Of a DNA stretch of 6,614 bases, positions 6,325-6,614 are shown in pieces. The position numbers and the translations under genes are program-made. Origin of the DNA: CAZVJA01 sp964626885 (GTDB lineage: Bacteria; Planctomycetota; Planctomycetia; Planctomycetales; Planctomycetaceae); contig CAZVJA010000266.1 of assembly GCA_964626885.1 (NCBI GenBank), positions 1-6,614 of the forward strand, given 5' to 3'. Positions within the stretch are counted from its first letter, which is position 1; each line of letters begins with the position of its first letter. The notes below the pieces were generated by a model. The model worked only from the letters and a program-made list of their open reading frames with translations. It did no database searches and was not told the origin of the DNA.

Positions 6325-6405
6325 ACATTTCGTGTGCAGCAGCATCAACATTCAAACTTTGCCATCAGACCTGCCACGCGAATTTTTCAGAGAGACACGA
6401 AATGT
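6325..6405. repeat. 11-bp perfect inverted repeat bounding 81 bp
   Basis: ACATTTCGTGT (6325-6335) and ACACGAAATGT (6395-6405) are exact reverse complements and bound 59 bp of non-coding sequence. They could be ends of a small miniature element, two halves of a regulator site, or chance. No target-site duplication flanks them. Confidence 0.35.
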
Positions 6406-6488
6406 GTTCGGGTGAAGCCCCAATCCTTTGAGGCTGGAATTTCACATCACTCTGGGCACCAACAGCAGCACTCGATACGATTGTTCTG

Positions 6489-6512
6489 ACGTCGATGACA
6501 GCCAATCGACGT
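6489..6512. repeat. Perfect 8-bp inverted repeat just before tRNA-Ser
   Basis: ACGTCGAT (6489-6496) and ATCGACGT (6505-6512) pair perfectly around an 8-nt spacer and end 9 nt before the mature tRNA. This position fits the tRNA promoter region or the 5' leader removed by RNase P, so it may be a regulator site or a leader hairpin. No T-run follows. Confidence 0.45.
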
Positions 6513-6521
6513 AACTATTTC

Positions 6522-6608
6522 GGAGAGGTGGCAGAGTGGCCGAATGCACCGGTCTTGAAAACCGGCATGTCCGCAAGGGCATCGGGAGTTCGAATCTCCC
6601 CCTCTCCG
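6522..6608 (+). tRNA. tRNA-Ser (anticodon TGA)
   Basis: This 87-nt gene folds completely as a class II tRNA. The acceptor stem is GGAGAGG with CCTCTCC. The anticodon stem CCGGT/ACCGG carries the loop CTTGAAA with anticodon TGA at 6556-6558, which reads UCA and, through wobble, other UCN serine codons. The long variable arm is ATGTCC/GGGCAT closed by a GCAA tetraloop, and the T-arm is GGGAG-TTCGAAT-CTCCC. The discriminator base is G, as usual for serine. The 3' CCA is not encoded and must be added. It is the only gene on the plus strand, and the window ends 6 nt after it. Confidence 0.97.
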
Positions 6609-6614
6609 CTCGTT

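Larger units (their letters stand above)
5835..6521. other. Gene-free stretch between heat shock cluster and tRNA
   Basis: These 687 nt hold no convincing protein gene; the open frames have composition and sequence typical of chance. The heat shock cluster promoter should lie here, reading leftward. The only -35/-10 pair I could find is weak: TTCACG (6045-6040) and TGTAAC (6021-6016) with 18 nt between them. The stretch contains several inverted repeats, listed separately. Confidence 0.6.

Noticed and set aside
6220..6489. 89-codon plus-strand frame before the tRNA
   Set aside because: No ribosome binding site, no family resemblance, and it contains both arms of the 11-bp inverted repeat.

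Overview
The window is about 6.6 kb of moderately GC-rich bacterial chromosome. I infer a member of the Planctomycetota, with moderate confidence. The basis is the general character of the proteins: a secreted alpha-helical protein of unknown function with an Ala/Pro-rich tail, several small heat shock proteins side by side, and long gene-poor gaps. No marker gene in the window fixes the taxonomy. All six complete protein genes and one cut-off gene lie on the minus strand, so transcription runs right to left. The only RNA gene, a tRNA-Ser at the right edge, is on the plus strand.

Right part (4327-5834, minus): three small heat shock protein genes (Hsp20/alpha-crystallin family) lie in a row. 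The first two overlap by one base (TAATG), and the third follows after a 153-nt spacer. In front of the first gene the predicted mRNA leader can fold so that its Shine-Dalgarno sequence is paired, as in RNA thermometers. Further upstream, in a 687-nt gene-free stretch before the tRNA, there are several inverted repeats that I cannot assign. A hairpin follows the third gene.

Middle part (2292-4326): a long non-coding stretch, then a gene for a secreted protein I do not recognise. It has a signal peptide, a helical body with repeated Cys-Gly-Gly and His motifs, and a disordered Ala/Pro tail. A perfect 7-bp hairpin follows its stop codon.

Left part (1-2187): a PaaI-type hotdog thioesterase, then ilvN (acetolactate synthase regulatory subunit), then the first 240 codons of ilvC (ketol-acid reductoisomerase). 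ilvN and ilvC act in successive steps of branched-chain amino acid synthesis. The catalytic subunit gene ilvB, often found next to ilvN, is not in the window.

This is mostly an ordinary housekeeping and stress region. The observations most worth following are the possible RNA thermometer, the unknown secreted protein, and the inverted repeats between the heat shock genes and the tRNA.
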